Source: Pedobacter africanus (GTDB lineage: Bacteria > Bacteroidota > Bacteroidia > Sphingobacteriales > Sphingobacteriaceae). Taken from it: a stretch of DNA of 64,000 nucleotides. Below, piece by piece: positions 41,163 through 49,773 of the stretch. The stretch covers positions 124,001 through 188,000 of the forward strand of contig NZ_FWXT01000003.1 of assembly GCF_900176535.1 (NCBI RefSeq). The letters are read 5' to 3'. The notes beneath the pieces are model-generated. The model had not been told where the DNA came from. It saw only the letters and a program-made list of their open reading frames with translations, and did no database searches. Made by a program: the position numbers and the translations under genes. The stretch's first letter is position 1. Each line of letters begins with the position of its first letter.

Positions 41163-42575
41163 ATGCTTATGCTTTCTAATTGCCACTTTAAATTTAACAA
41201 TAATCAAGGTAAAGCACTTTTTGTACTTTGCCTCCTTTTCGTGACAGGAACAGGCTGCCAAAATGATATAAGGGAGTCGGAAGACGCCTCCATAAAATTG
41301 ATTACACTAGACCCCGGGCATTTCCATGCCGCTCTGATACAGAAATCTATGTATAAAGAGATCAGCCCGATTGTACATGTCTATGCACCTGATGGACCTG
41401 AGCTTGATGCTCATTTAAAACTCATTGAAAAGTACAACAGCAGGGCTGAAGATCCTACAAAATGGGAGGAAATAGTGTATAAGGGGCCAGATTACCTGCA
41501 AAAAATGCTCGACGAAAAAAAGGGAAATGTAGTGATCCTGTCTGGCAACAACCAGAAAAAAACAGAATATATACAAAAGTCTGTTGAAGCAGGAATTAAT
41601 GTTCTGGCAGATAAACCTATGGCCATCAATACCAAAGGATTTCAGCAACTGGAAAAATCATTTGAATTTGCCCAAAGGAATAAAGTATTATTATATGATA
41701 TCATGACAGAGCGTTATGAAATTACAAATATGCTTCAAAAAGAGCTCTCGGAGCAGCCGGATGTTTTTGGATTACTGGAAAAAGGTACCCAAGATCAGCC
41801 TGCGATAACAAAAGAAAGTGTGCACCACTTTTTTAAATTCGTTTCTGGTTCACCTTTAATTCGTCCCCAGTGGTTTTTCGATATCAATCAGGCAGGAAAC
41901 GGATTGGTTGATGTGACTACCCACCTGGTAGATATGGTACAGTGGGAAGCCTTTTCAAATGAGCTTATACACTACAAAACTGATATAAACATGCTTTCTG
42001 CAAGGCGTTGGACAACTTCAATTAACCCCGGACAATTTAAAAAGAGTACAGGTAAAGATACCTATCCTGCTTACCTTCAGAAAGATGTTAAGGACGGAGT
42101 ATTGCAGGTTTACTCTAATGGAGAAATGAATTATACCATTAAGGGAGTGCATGCAAAGGTTTCAGTAGTCTGGAATTTTGAAGCGCCTGAAGGTTCGGGA
42201 GATACGCATTATTCGGTGATGCGCGGAACAAAGGCCAACCTGATCATTAAACAGGGGGCTGAACAGGGGTATAAACCTACACTCTATATTGAACCCGTAA
42301 AATCAAATGATGCAGCATACGAAAAAGCCTTAAAACAAGGCATTGAGAAGATGGGAAAGCACTACCCGGGACTTACTTTAAAGCCAATCAAAAAAGGCTG
42401 GGAAGTTGTTATTCCGGAAAAATACAAGGTAGGGCATGAGAGCCATTTTGCAGAAGTAGCTAAGAAATATCTGCGTTTTCTCAAAGAAGGGCAGCTTCCG
42501 GATTGGGAAAAAGAAGCACTTTTGAGTAAATACTATACCACAACAAAAGCACTTGAACTTGCTTTGAAAAACTAA
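41163..42575 (+). CDS. Lipoprotein oxidoreductase, Gfo/Idh/MocA-like with Oxidoreduct_C domain (third)
   Basis: A 470-residue lipoprotein (TGTGCQ lipobox at about Cys 32; ATG 41169 is an alternative start). Its Rossmann-like start reads IKLITLDPGHFHAALIQK without the usual glycine pattern, then ADKPMAI. The second half resembles the putative oxidoreductase C-terminal domain PF16490. The altered nucleotide loop suggests a different cofactor fit or weak catalysis. It is anchored in the envelope, so with the two Tat enzymes it makes three exported relatives in one operon. Confidence 0.7.
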   Translation: MLMLSNCHFKFNNNQGKALFVLCLLFVTGTGCQNDIRESEDASIKLITLDPGHFHAALIQKSMYKEISPIVHVYAPDGPELDAHLKLIEKYNSRAEDPTKWEEIVYKGPDYLQKMLDEKKGNVVILSGNNQKKTEYIQKSVEAGINVLADKPMAINTKGFQQLEKSFEFAQRNKVLLYDIMTERYEITNMLQKELSEQPDVFGLLEKGTQDQPAITKESVHHFFKFVSGSPLIRPQWFFDINQAGNGLVDVTTHLVDMVQWEAFSNELIHYKTDINMLSARRWTTSINPGQFKKSTGKDTYPAYLQKDVKDGVLQVYSNGEMNYTIKGVHAKVSVVWNFEAPEGSGDTHYSVMRGTKANLIIKQGAEQGYKPTLYIEPVKSNDAAYEKALKQGIEKMGKHYPGLTLKPIKKGWEVVIPEKYKVGHESHFAEVAKKYLRFLKEGQLPDWEKEALLSKYYTTTKALELALKN

Positions 42576-42618
42576 AGTCACAAGGAACTAAACTTACATT
42601 TTACAGATAATACTATTG

Positions 42619-42658
42619 TTCGGGTACGTAAACATAATGACAATAATATTTATCTTTG
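42619..42658 (+). promoter_or_regulatory. nagAB promoter with LacI-type operator upstream of the -7 box
   Basis: TTCGGGTACGTAAAC (42619-42633) lies 17 bp ahead of a perfect -7 box TATCTTTG (42651-42658); no TTTG is visible at -33, so the operator occupies that place. At the other three sites the operator follows the -7 box. The -7 box also shows that the TTG at 42656 cannot be the start, and that nagA begins at 42692. Confidence 0.7.
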
Positions 42659-42691
42659 CAAATAATTTCAGCCTTGAAATTACAACAGATT

Positions 42692-43918
42692 ATGAGTGAG
42701 AGGAAACTAAAAATATTTAACGGCAACATTATAACCCCATACCGTATTGTAAAAAATGGAACGCTCGTTGTCTGCAATGGCATAATCAGTGATGTTATTG
42801 AAGGAGATATCGAAGTACCAGGGGCGATTCAGATCGATGCTAAAGGCAAGTATATTGCACCCGGATTTATAGACATGCATGTTCATGGCGGTGGTGGTTT
42901 TGATTTTATGGATGGTGATGTAAATTCCTTCCTTAAAGTTGCTGAAACACATGTCAAATATGGTACTACGGCCATGTGTCCGACTACATTAACCAGTGAG
43001 CTGGCCGATTTACTGGAAACCCTAGACCACTACGAAACTGCCAAAGCAATAAATAAAACAGGGGCACAATTTCTGGGTATGCACCTGGAAGGGCCATATT
43101 TTTCTAAAAACCAGAGCGGGGCACAAGACCCGCGCTTTATGCGTAACCCAGAGCCCAGGGAATATGAAAAGGTTTTGTTCCATGCGCATTCCATCAGAAG
43201 ATGGAGTGCAGCTCCGGAGCTTAAAGGTGCACTTGAATTTGGCCGGCACCTGAAGGCCCTGGGCATTCTTCCTGCTATTGCCCATACCGACGCTATTTAT
43301 GAAGAAGTGCTGGAAGCTTTTGAAAATGGTTACACGCTTGCCACCCATTTTTATTCGGCTATGTCGGGTGTAAGCAGAAGAAATGCTTTCAGGTATGCCG
43401 GGGCTATTGAGGCGGGGTACCTGATTGATGAAATGGATGTAGAGATTATAGCTGATGGCATACACCTTCCAGCACCTTTGTTAAAGCTTGTGTATAAGAT
43501 AAAAGGAGCTTCCCGAACGGCTCTCATTACTGATGCCATGAGGGCTACGGGGATGCCACCAGGTAAAAGCATTTTAGGCAACAGAAAGGACGGACTGGAA
43601 GTTTTAATTGAAGATGGAGTGGCTAAGCTGATGGACCGCAGTGCTTTTGCGGGTAGTGTAGCTACTGCCGACAGGCTGATCAGAACCATGGTCAATGAGG
43701 CTGGTGTTCCTTTACAGGAAGCGATACGGATGATGACAGCTACCCCAGCCAGAATTTTGGACGTGGCTGATAAAAAAGGTACGATCCTCAAAGGAAAAGA
43801 TGCAGATCTGGTGCTCTTCGATGAGCAAATAAACATAGCCAACACCATCATAAACGGAGAAATTATTTACAGCCGGGAAGCAATATTGCAGCACAATCCC
43901 ATCCTGGTAAAAGAATAG
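42692..43918 (+). CDS. nagA: N-acetylglucosamine-6-phosphate deacetylase
   Basis: A 408-residue amidohydrolase-fold enzyme that removes acetate from GlcNAc-6-P (or GalNAc-6-P). Metal and substrate motifs: FIDMHVHGGGGFDFMDG, HLEGPYFS (metal Glu), HTDAIYEE / THFYSAM His residues, IADGIHLP and LITDAMRATGMP with the catalytic Asp. Start at 42692, since the promoter lies just upstream. nagB follows after 5 bp. No GlcNAc kinase gene is visible in the window, so phosphorylation must come from elsewhere. Confidence 0.93.
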   Translation: MSERKLKIFNGNIITPYRIVKNGTLVVCNGIISDVIEGDIEVPGAIQIDAKGKYIAPGFIDMHVHGGGGFDFMDGDVNSFLKVAETHVKYGTTAMCPTTLTSELADLLETLDHYETAKAINKTGAQFLGMHLEGPYFSKNQSGAQDPRFMRNPEPREYEKVLFHAHSIRRWSAAPELKGALEFGRHLKALGILPAIAHTDAIYEEVLEAFENGYTLATHFYSAMSGVSRRNAFRYAGAIEAGYLIDEMDVEIIADGIHLPAPLLKLVYKIKGASRTALITDAMRATGMPPGKSILGNRKDGLEVLIEDGVAKLMDRSAFAGSVATADRLIRTMVNEAGVPLQEAIRMMTATPARILDVADKKGTILKGKDADLVLFDEQINIANTIINGEIIYSREAILQHNPILVKE

Positions 43919-43923
43919 AAAAA

Positions 43924-44682
43924 ATGGTCAGAGAATTTACAACAGACAAACTTAAAGTACAGGTACTGGAAGATAGAAATTTGCTTGGTACACGAGCCGC
44001 AGAAGCTGTTTATCAGCAAATCAAAGCATTACTGGCCACAGAACCTTACCTCAATATCATTTTTGCTGCGGCCCCCTCTCAGCATGAATTTTTGTCAGCA
44101 TTAATTGAAAAAGACATAGACTGGTCACGCATCAATGCCTTTCATATGGACGAATATATTGGCCTGACCGAAGATGCCCCCCAGGGTTTTGGTAACTTTT
44201 TGAAGGCAAGGATTTTTGAACATGCGAATTTTCACAGTGTAAACTACATCAGGGGAAATTCAGCAGATGTGGCAGCAGAGTGTGAACGCTACGAAAAACT
44301 GCTGCTACAATTTCCGCCTCACCTGGTTTGCATGGGAATTGGAGAAAATACCCACATTGCTTTTAATGATCCGCATGTAGCCGATTTTAACGATATAAGA
44401 CTTGTGAAGGTAGTTGATCTTGATCAGGAATGCAGGCAGCAACAGGTAAATGATGGCTGTTTCGCCAAAATAGATCTGGTGCCTGAATATGCCCTTACCT
44501 TAACTATTCCAGCATTATTTTCTGGTAAATATATATTCTGTATGGTTCCCGGCGAAAAAAAAGCAAAGGCGGTCCACCACACTTTAAGTCAGGAAATCAC
44601 CGCGCAATATCCCTCAACCATATTGAGGAAGCATGAAAATGCGGTTATGTTTACCGATAAGCAAAGCAGCGTTTTTGTTTAA
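43924..44682 (+). CDS. nagB: Glucosamine-6-phosphate deaminase-like protein
   Basis: A 252-residue NagB/RpiA-fold enzyme expected to turn glucosamine-6-P into fructose-6-P and ammonia. Motifs: AFHMDEYIGL (catalytic Asp region), MGIGENTHIAFNDP (canonical GIGENGHIAFNEP with Gly to Thr and Glu to Asp changes), and a VPGEKKAKAV phosphate-site segment. The changes occur in some Bacteroidota paralogues, which may act on other amino sugars such as galactosamine-6-P. It lies 5 bp after nagA and shares its promoter. Confidence 0.85.
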   Translation: MVREFTTDKLKVQVLEDRNLLGTRAAEAVYQQIKALLATEPYLNIIFAAAPSQHEFLSALIEKDIDWSRINAFHMDEYIGLTEDAPQGFGNFLKARIFEHANFHSVNYIRGNSADVAAECERYEKLLLQFPPHLVCMGIGENTHIAFNDPHVADFNDIRLVKVVDLDQECRQQQVNDGCFAKIDLVPEYALTLTIPALFSGKYIFCMVPGEKKAKAVHHTLSQEITAQYPSTILRKHENAVMFTDKQSSVFV

Positions 44683-44737
44683 GGGAAAAAACATCAGAAA
44701 CGCTCCGGGTAAAAAATATTTTTGCTTTTTTAGGACC

Positions 44738-44766
44738 GCATTTATTTTATTTGATAAAATAAATGC
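44738..44766. other. Perfect AT-rich hairpin between nagB and the LacI gene
   Basis: Perfect 13-bp arms (44738-44750 and 44754-44766) surround a TTG loop. Being AT-only apart from the ends and followed by AAATTTATAG rather than T's, it may be a terminator for nagAB or an autoregulatory site for the LacI gene 86 bp downstream. Confidence 0.45.
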
Positions 44767-44851
44767 AAATTTATAGCGATGAGGCCTGAATGTGGTGTTA
44801 CAGCAAGTGTGCCTGCAATGGGATCATGACCTTTTAAAAAAGAGATAACTA

Positions 44852-45916
44852 ATGAAAAAAACTGAAGAGAAAGCACTTGTTGGTGTACGTGAGATCGCAA
44901 GAAAAGCAAATGTTTCTATAGCAACTGTCGACAGGGTTTTGCATAACAGAACAGGCGTATCAGCCAAAACAAAAGAGAAGATTGATGCCATTATAGAAGA
45001 ATTAAACTATAAGCCCAATATTTTAGCAAGGCGCCTGGCATCTAAACAAATTCTGAGGTTTGCGGTGTTAATCCCTTCAGTATCTAAAGAAACAGATTAT
45101 TGGAGTGCTCCTTTGAGTGGTGTTTTGCAGGCTGAGTCGGAAATCTCGTCTTACGGCATTCAGGTAGAAACCTTTTTTTTTGATCAGAACGATAAAAAAT
45201 CGTTTGTAAAACAATCAGAAGCCGTGCTCAGGGGCAATTTTAACGGTGTGCTTTTGGCCCCGATGTTTATAGAAGAATCGAGCAAATTTGTAGATGAATG
45301 TGCGCTACTTAACATACCTTGTGTATTCATTAATTCGGATATTCCGGACAAAAACAGTTTGTGCTACATTGGTCCTAGTCTGTATCATAGCGGTTATCTT
45401 GCGGCACATATCTCCGGTTATTTATTAAAAGAAAACGATAAGGTCCTTATTGTAAATATCTCTAAGGAAATAGATAATCACCACCACTTGCTTCGAAAAG
45501 AAGAAGGCTTCCGGAAGTATTTTGAAGATAACCATAAAGTAAATGAAATCCTCAAAGTCGATATCCGTGATACTGCATATGATTCTGTTAAAAAAAGTCT
45601 TTCAGCAGTGTTAAAAAACAATACCATAAATCTCATTTTTGTAACCAATTCCCGGGTGTCTTCTGTGGCGCATTATCTGGAAGAAGAGAATATTGAAGAT
45701 GTTAAATTGATTGGTTTTGATTTTCTGACTGAAAATATAGCCTATCTGAAAAAACAAACCATAGATTTTTTAATTTGCCAGAAACCAATAGAACAGGGAT
45801 ATAGGGGCATTATGGCGCTTTATACCCATTTTGTACATGCCAGTCCGATAGACAAGGTATATCATATGCCTATCGATATCATTACAAAAGAAAACCACCA
45901 GTTTTACAGAAACTAA
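44852..45916 (+). CDS. LacI-family transcriptional regulator
   Basis: A 354-residue regulator. The N-terminal LacI HTH is intact (VREIARKANVSIATVDRVLHN, hinge helix NILARRLASK at about 65-75), followed by a periplasmic-binding-protein-like sensor domain (about 75-340). It lies in the glycan island, just after nagAB. The palindrome GGGTACGTACCC and three variants within the island are the sort of site LacI proteins bind, with the central CG flanked by symmetric arms; I infer that it binds them. The inducer is probably a sugar or sugar phosphate from the pathway. Confidence 0.88.
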   Translation: MKKTEEKALVGVREIARKANVSIATVDRVLHNRTGVSAKTKEKIDAIIEELNYKPNILARRLASKQILRFAVLIPSVSKETDYWSAPLSGVLQAESEISSYGIQVETFFFDQNDKKSFVKQSEAVLRGNFNGVLLAPMFIEESSKFVDECALLNIPCVFINSDIPDKNSLCYIGPSLYHSGYLAAHISGYLLKENDKVLIVNISKEIDNHHHLLRKEEGFRKYFEDNHKVNEILKVDIRDTAYDSVKKSLSAVLKNNTINLIFVTNSRVSSVAHYLEEENIEDVKLIGFDFLTENIAYLKKQTIDFLICQKPIEQGYRGIMALYTHFVHASPIDKVYHMPIDIITKENHQFYRN

Positions 45917-45979
45917 GCCAGGTTTATCAGAAGGATGATCTGATGTTTTTGTTTATATTTGTTTAACCTATTGTTGAAT

Positions 45980-47605
45980 ATGAACGAATCAGCTCATCAT
46001 CATAAAAATGACGGGGGGAAGCTCCATGAATTAACTGCTCATCTGCAATCGCTCATTACTTCACTTGAAGATATTGTGTTTGAGATTGACGGAAACCAGG
46101 TTTTTAAAAACGTGTGGGTATCCGACGAGCGTTTGTTGTTTATGCCTAAGGAAGCTTTTCTGGGGAAGACAATAACAGAAGTAATGGGCGCCGGTTCTGC
46201 GCTATTTACAGCTCCGGTAAATAAAGCGATAGCAACTGGAACAGTTCAGGAAATCACCTACAAGCATCTTGATGATCTTCATAACCAGTGGTTTAAGGCG
46301 AAAATCAAGCCGGTGCTGAAATCTTCAGTTCCGGAAGATTATGTTCTGGTGTTGAGCATACAGGATATTACGGCGCAAAAACTAGCCGATATGGCCCTGG
46401 AAGAAGCCAAGCTGCAATTGGAGCTGAGTAATATGGCTTTGACGGAGGCCAGGGACAAAGCAGAAAAAGCATCCAAAACCAAGTCGGATTTCCTTTCTGT
46501 AATGAGTCACGAGATCAGGACGCCTTTAAACGGTATCATTGGCATTGCCAACCTTTTAAAGTTAAACCATACCATGGATCAGAAGGATTACATTGGTAAC
46601 CTGATCTTCTCCGCAGATCATCTGATGCAGCTGATCAACGATATTCTGGACCTCACCAAGATTGAAAATGAAAAGCTGGAACTGGTACTTGCCGAGGTAG
46701 ACCTTTTCAGGCTAATAAAAAACATTAAAAATCAGTTTAAATCTTTAGCGGAGTCTAAGGGTGTACAGTTAAAAAGCTATGTTGACGATGAAATTCCACA
46801 AAGGCTTATTGCTGACCCAATACGCCTTAGCCAGATGCTGAATAACCTGATCAGTAATGCCATTAAATTTACAGATAAAGGTGAGGTAAGCCTTTTGGTA
46901 AAACTTTTGTCTACTCATTCTAATCAGGTAAAACTGCATTTCAGTGTAAAAGATACCGGAATGGGCATTCCGCCCGAATTGCAGAAAACCGTTTTCGAAA
47001 GTTTTAAGCAAATTCAGTTATCGGCACAACGGGAACACGCTGGAACTGGATTGGGCTTAACCATTACCCAAAAGCTTGCCGAACTGCACAACAGCAGGGT
47101 AATTCTGGAGAGTGAAACGGGTAAAGGTGCTGAATTTCATTTTGACCTGGTTTTTGATATCGCGGACAACCAGGAGTCCGATGATAATGCAACCACGCTG
47201 CCTGTATCTGCCATTTATCAGAATAAACTTAAAGGATTGAAAGTATTGTTGGTGGAAGACAACCTGATTAACCTGATGGTTGCCCAAAAGCACCTGGAGT
47301 ATTTTGGAGTACAGGCAGACTGTGCCGACGATGGCAACAGCGCCCTCCAGTTGATGCAGGGAAATGAATACCATGTAGCCATGCTGGACCTGCATATGCC
47401 TGGCCTGGATGGATTTGCACTCGCAGAGATCATACGTCAACAGTATCCCACTGTTCATCCGGTAATCTTTACAGCAGATATCATGACTGAAGTGAGGCAT
47501 AGATTTGCCGCAATAAATGTTTACGACATTCTTAACAAACCATTTGCACCCGAAAAGATGTTTGCGGTGCTTTTTAAAGTGGCCAGGTCAAGAGGGATCT
47601 TATAG
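45980..47605 (+). CDS. Cytoplasmic hybrid histidine kinase (PAS, kinase, receiver)
   Basis: A 541-residue soluble kinase. An N-terminal PAS-like sensor (about 20-125) is followed by a coiled coil (about 130-165), a HisKA H-box MSHEIRTPLNG (H177), an HATPase domain with NLISNAIKFT, DTGMGIPPEL and GTGLGLTI, and a receiver (about 415-535) with phospho-acceptor D470 in MLDLHMPGLDG. There is no membrane segment and no DNA-binding output, so signalling must pass to another protein. ATG 45980 is chosen over the TTG at 45959. It follows the LacI gene by 63 bp. Confidence 0.88.
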   Translation: MNESAHHHKNDGGKLHELTAHLQSLITSLEDIVFEIDGNQVFKNVWVSDERLLFMPKEAFLGKTITEVMGAGSALFTAPVNKAIATGTVQEITYKHLDDLHNQWFKAKIKPVLKSSVPEDYVLVLSIQDITAQKLADMALEEAKLQLELSNMALTEARDKAEKASKTKSDFLSVMSHEIRTPLNGIIGIANLLKLNHTMDQKDYIGNLIFSADHLMQLINDILDLTKIENEKLELVLAEVDLFRLIKNIKNQFKSLAESKGVQLKSYVDDEIPQRLIADPIRLSQMLNNLISNAIKFTDKGEVSLLVKLLSTHSNQVKLHFSVKDTGMGIPPELQKTVFESFKQIQLSAQREHAGTGLGLTITQKLAELHNSRVILESETGKGAEFHFDLVFDIADNQESDDNATTLPVSAIYQNKLKGLKVLLVEDNLINLMVAQKHLEYFGVQADCADDGNSALQLMQGNEYHVAMLDLHMPGLDGFALAEIIRQQYPTVHPVIFTADIMTEVRHRFAAINVYDILNKPFAPEKMFAVLFKVARSRGIL

Positions 47606-47705
47606 CAGGGGACATGCTAAAATAGTTTATTAAACAGCCAAAAGCTTCTTGAAATATGCTGTTAAAAATCTTCAAATTGCGTTAGCCAATTTAAACCAAT
47701 ACAAC

Positions 47706-49766
47706 ATGAACAGAATCTTTATGCAAGGCAGGTGTTTGATTGCCGTCCTTTGTTTAAAATTAACTACCGGATATGCACAGCAAACGCTTTTACCTAAACA
47801 GACAGATCGTTGGGCAATACAGCCGAATGGAAGTATTACATGGAATATAGATAAGCGCATTCCCCATACCGATCATATCGAGATGGCGGGAGAGCAGGTG
47901 GCCATATGGGTTGAATATGGATTAGATAGCATTAAACGGTCAAAAATAAATAGAACACTGGTATTTCCAACGTTCAGGATGCTTCCTGATGGTACAAGAT
48001 CGCACATCACTTATTCCTTCCAGGACAATGAACTCCCAAGGTTTTATATGAACAAAAGATTGCTGGATTTTGGTACCGCTAAAAGTGGTAAATCAGGTAA
48101 TTTGGGTTATAACGTTAAAGATATTAATCAGAAGGGTATCATGCGGGTAAACGCCGAAACGGGAAACCCTGTATTGGCAACAATAGTACGCAGCTTTTTT
48201 CCCTCGGTAGATCAGCCTATGGCTATTGAGAAGTTTGTGTTTACCAATGTTTCAGGAGCGGACCTACCTGTTGCCATGGAATATCTCAAAAGAGAGGTCA
48301 GGACAGATGCTTCAAGAAGTAAGGGGAAATCGCATAGCGTAATTATGGGGACCACAGGAGAGGGAAACCGGGTGCTGAAACCTGGAGAATCAGCCACATT
48401 TGCAGTTTATTACCTCGCAACAGACCATCCAGAACAATTGCCTGCAATTAATGCAGATAAAGAGGAGCAAAAAAGAATGGCAAGAATAGCAGAGATCCAG
48501 GCTCCATTGAAGCTGGAAACGCCGGACAAGGTGTTAAATACCGCTTTTGAATTTGCCAAACTGCGGGCTACCGAAAGCATTTACAAAACAAAGGGCGGCT
48601 ATATGCACGGTCCCGGTGGCCTGGCTTATTATGCCGCTATCTGGGCAAACGATCAGGCCGAATATGTCAATCCATATTTTGCTTTTTCGGGCGACAGGAT
48701 CGGGCACCTTTCTGCCATGAACGCCTATGCCTGGTTTGCCAGGTATATGAACCCCGATTATAAAGCAATTCCAAGCTCTATTGTAGCCGAAGGAGATGCC
48801 GTATGGAAGGGTGCAGGCGACAGGGGAGACCAGGCCATGATTGCCTACGGCGCATCCAGGTATGCCCTGGCTACAGGTAATATCGATTCTGCCCGTAAAT
48901 TATGGCCTTTAATTGAGTGGTGCCTGGAATACAGCAAACGAAAAATGAACGCAGAAGGGGTGGTTACTTCTGATAAAGATGAACTGGAAGGCCGTTTTCC
49001 TGCCGGAAAGGCCAATTTATCTACCAACACCCTGTACTATGATGCCCTTCGCTCGGCAGTAATGCTGGGCCAGGCGCTTGGTAAACCTAAAAGCCAGACA
49101 GATGCCTATCATAAGCAGGCTGATGCATTAAAGGTAAATATGGAGAAATACTTTGGTGGCAATGTAGAAGGTTTTGAAACCTATAAATATTACGAAGGAA
49201 ACGATGTACTCAGGGCCTGGATTTGCTTGCCGCTAACCATGGGGATCTTTGACAGAAAGCAGGGTACCATTGATGCGCTTTTCTCGCCAAGATTATGGAC
49301 CGCGGACGGTTTGGCTACACAAGCCGGTAAAGAAACTTTTTGGGACAGGTCTACTTTATATGCCTTAAGGGGCGTATTGCAGGCTGGTGAAACCGGAAAG
49401 GCCATGGATTTTATTAAATATTATTCGCGCCGCAGGCTCCTGGGCGATCACGTGCCTTATCCGGTTGAGGCTTACCCTGAGGGCAACCAACGCCATCTAT
49501 CTGCCGAAAGCGGCCTTTATTGCCGCATATTTACCGAAGGTTTGTTTGGCATGCGTCCGGTGGGTTTCCGGAGTTTTGAGTGTGCCCCAAGAATGCCCGA
49601 AGATTGGAACCATATGTCTTTGCGCAGCATTCATGCATTTGGAAATGTGTTTGATCTGGAAGTCTCCAGGGCCGGAAAGAATATGTTGCTCATCAATATT
49701 AAAAAAGATGGGAAAGATGATAAGTACAAGATAAAAGAAGGGGCTACTCAACTCATTAAACTATAG
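47706..49766 (+). CDS. Six-hairpin glycosidase-like secreted enzyme
   Basis: A 686-residue exported protein, signal peptide to GYAQQ from ATG 47706. The N-terminal 250 residues are a beta-rich domain. The rest has the repeated amphipathic helices of an (alpha/alpha)6 barrel, with WANDQAEYVNPY, GDAVWKGAGDRGDQAMIAYGASRYAL and VPYPVEAYPEGNQRHLSAESGLYCR carrying acidic candidates. I recognise the fold class, shared by alpha-L-rhamnosidases and glucoamylase-like families, but not the family number. It is first of three glycosidases (49774, 51950) that follow within 8 bp and 5 bp, so they form an operon. Confidence 0.68.
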   Translation: MNRIFMQGRCLIAVLCLKLTTGYAQQTLLPKQTDRWAIQPNGSITWNIDKRIPHTDHIEMAGEQVAIWVEYGLDSIKRSKINRTLVFPTFRMLPDGTRSHITYSFQDNELPRFYMNKRLLDFGTAKSGKSGNLGYNVKDINQKGIMRVNAETGNPVLATIVRSFFPSVDQPMAIEKFVFTNVSGADLPVAMEYLKREVRTDASRSKGKSHSVIMGTTGEGNRVLKPGESATFAVYYLATDHPEQLPAINADKEEQKRMARIAEIQAPLKLETPDKVLNTAFEFAKLRATESIYKTKGGYMHGPGGLAYYAAIWANDQAEYVNPYFAFSGDRIGHLSAMNAYAWFARYMNPDYKAIPSSIVAEGDAVWKGAGDRGDQAMIAYGASRYALATGNIDSARKLWPLIEWCLEYSKRKMNAEGVVTSDKDELEGRFPAGKANLSTNTLYYDALRSAVMLGQALGKPKSQTDAYHKQADALKVNMEKYFGGNVEGFETYKYYEGNDVLRAWICLPLTMGIFDRKQGTIDALFSPRLWTADGLATQAGKETFWDRSTLYALRGVLQAGETGKAMDFIKYYSRRRLLGDHVPYPVEAYPEGNQRHLSAESGLYCRIFTEGLFGMRPVGFRSFECAPRMPEDWNHMSLRSIHAFGNVFDLEVSRAGKNMLLINIKKDGKDDKYKIKEGATQLIKL

Positions 49767-49773
49767 TGCTGAA

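Noticed and set aside
42656..42691. TTG start for nagA
   Set aside because: The TTG overlaps the -7 box TATCTTTG, so it lies upstream of the transcription start; ATG 42692 fits.
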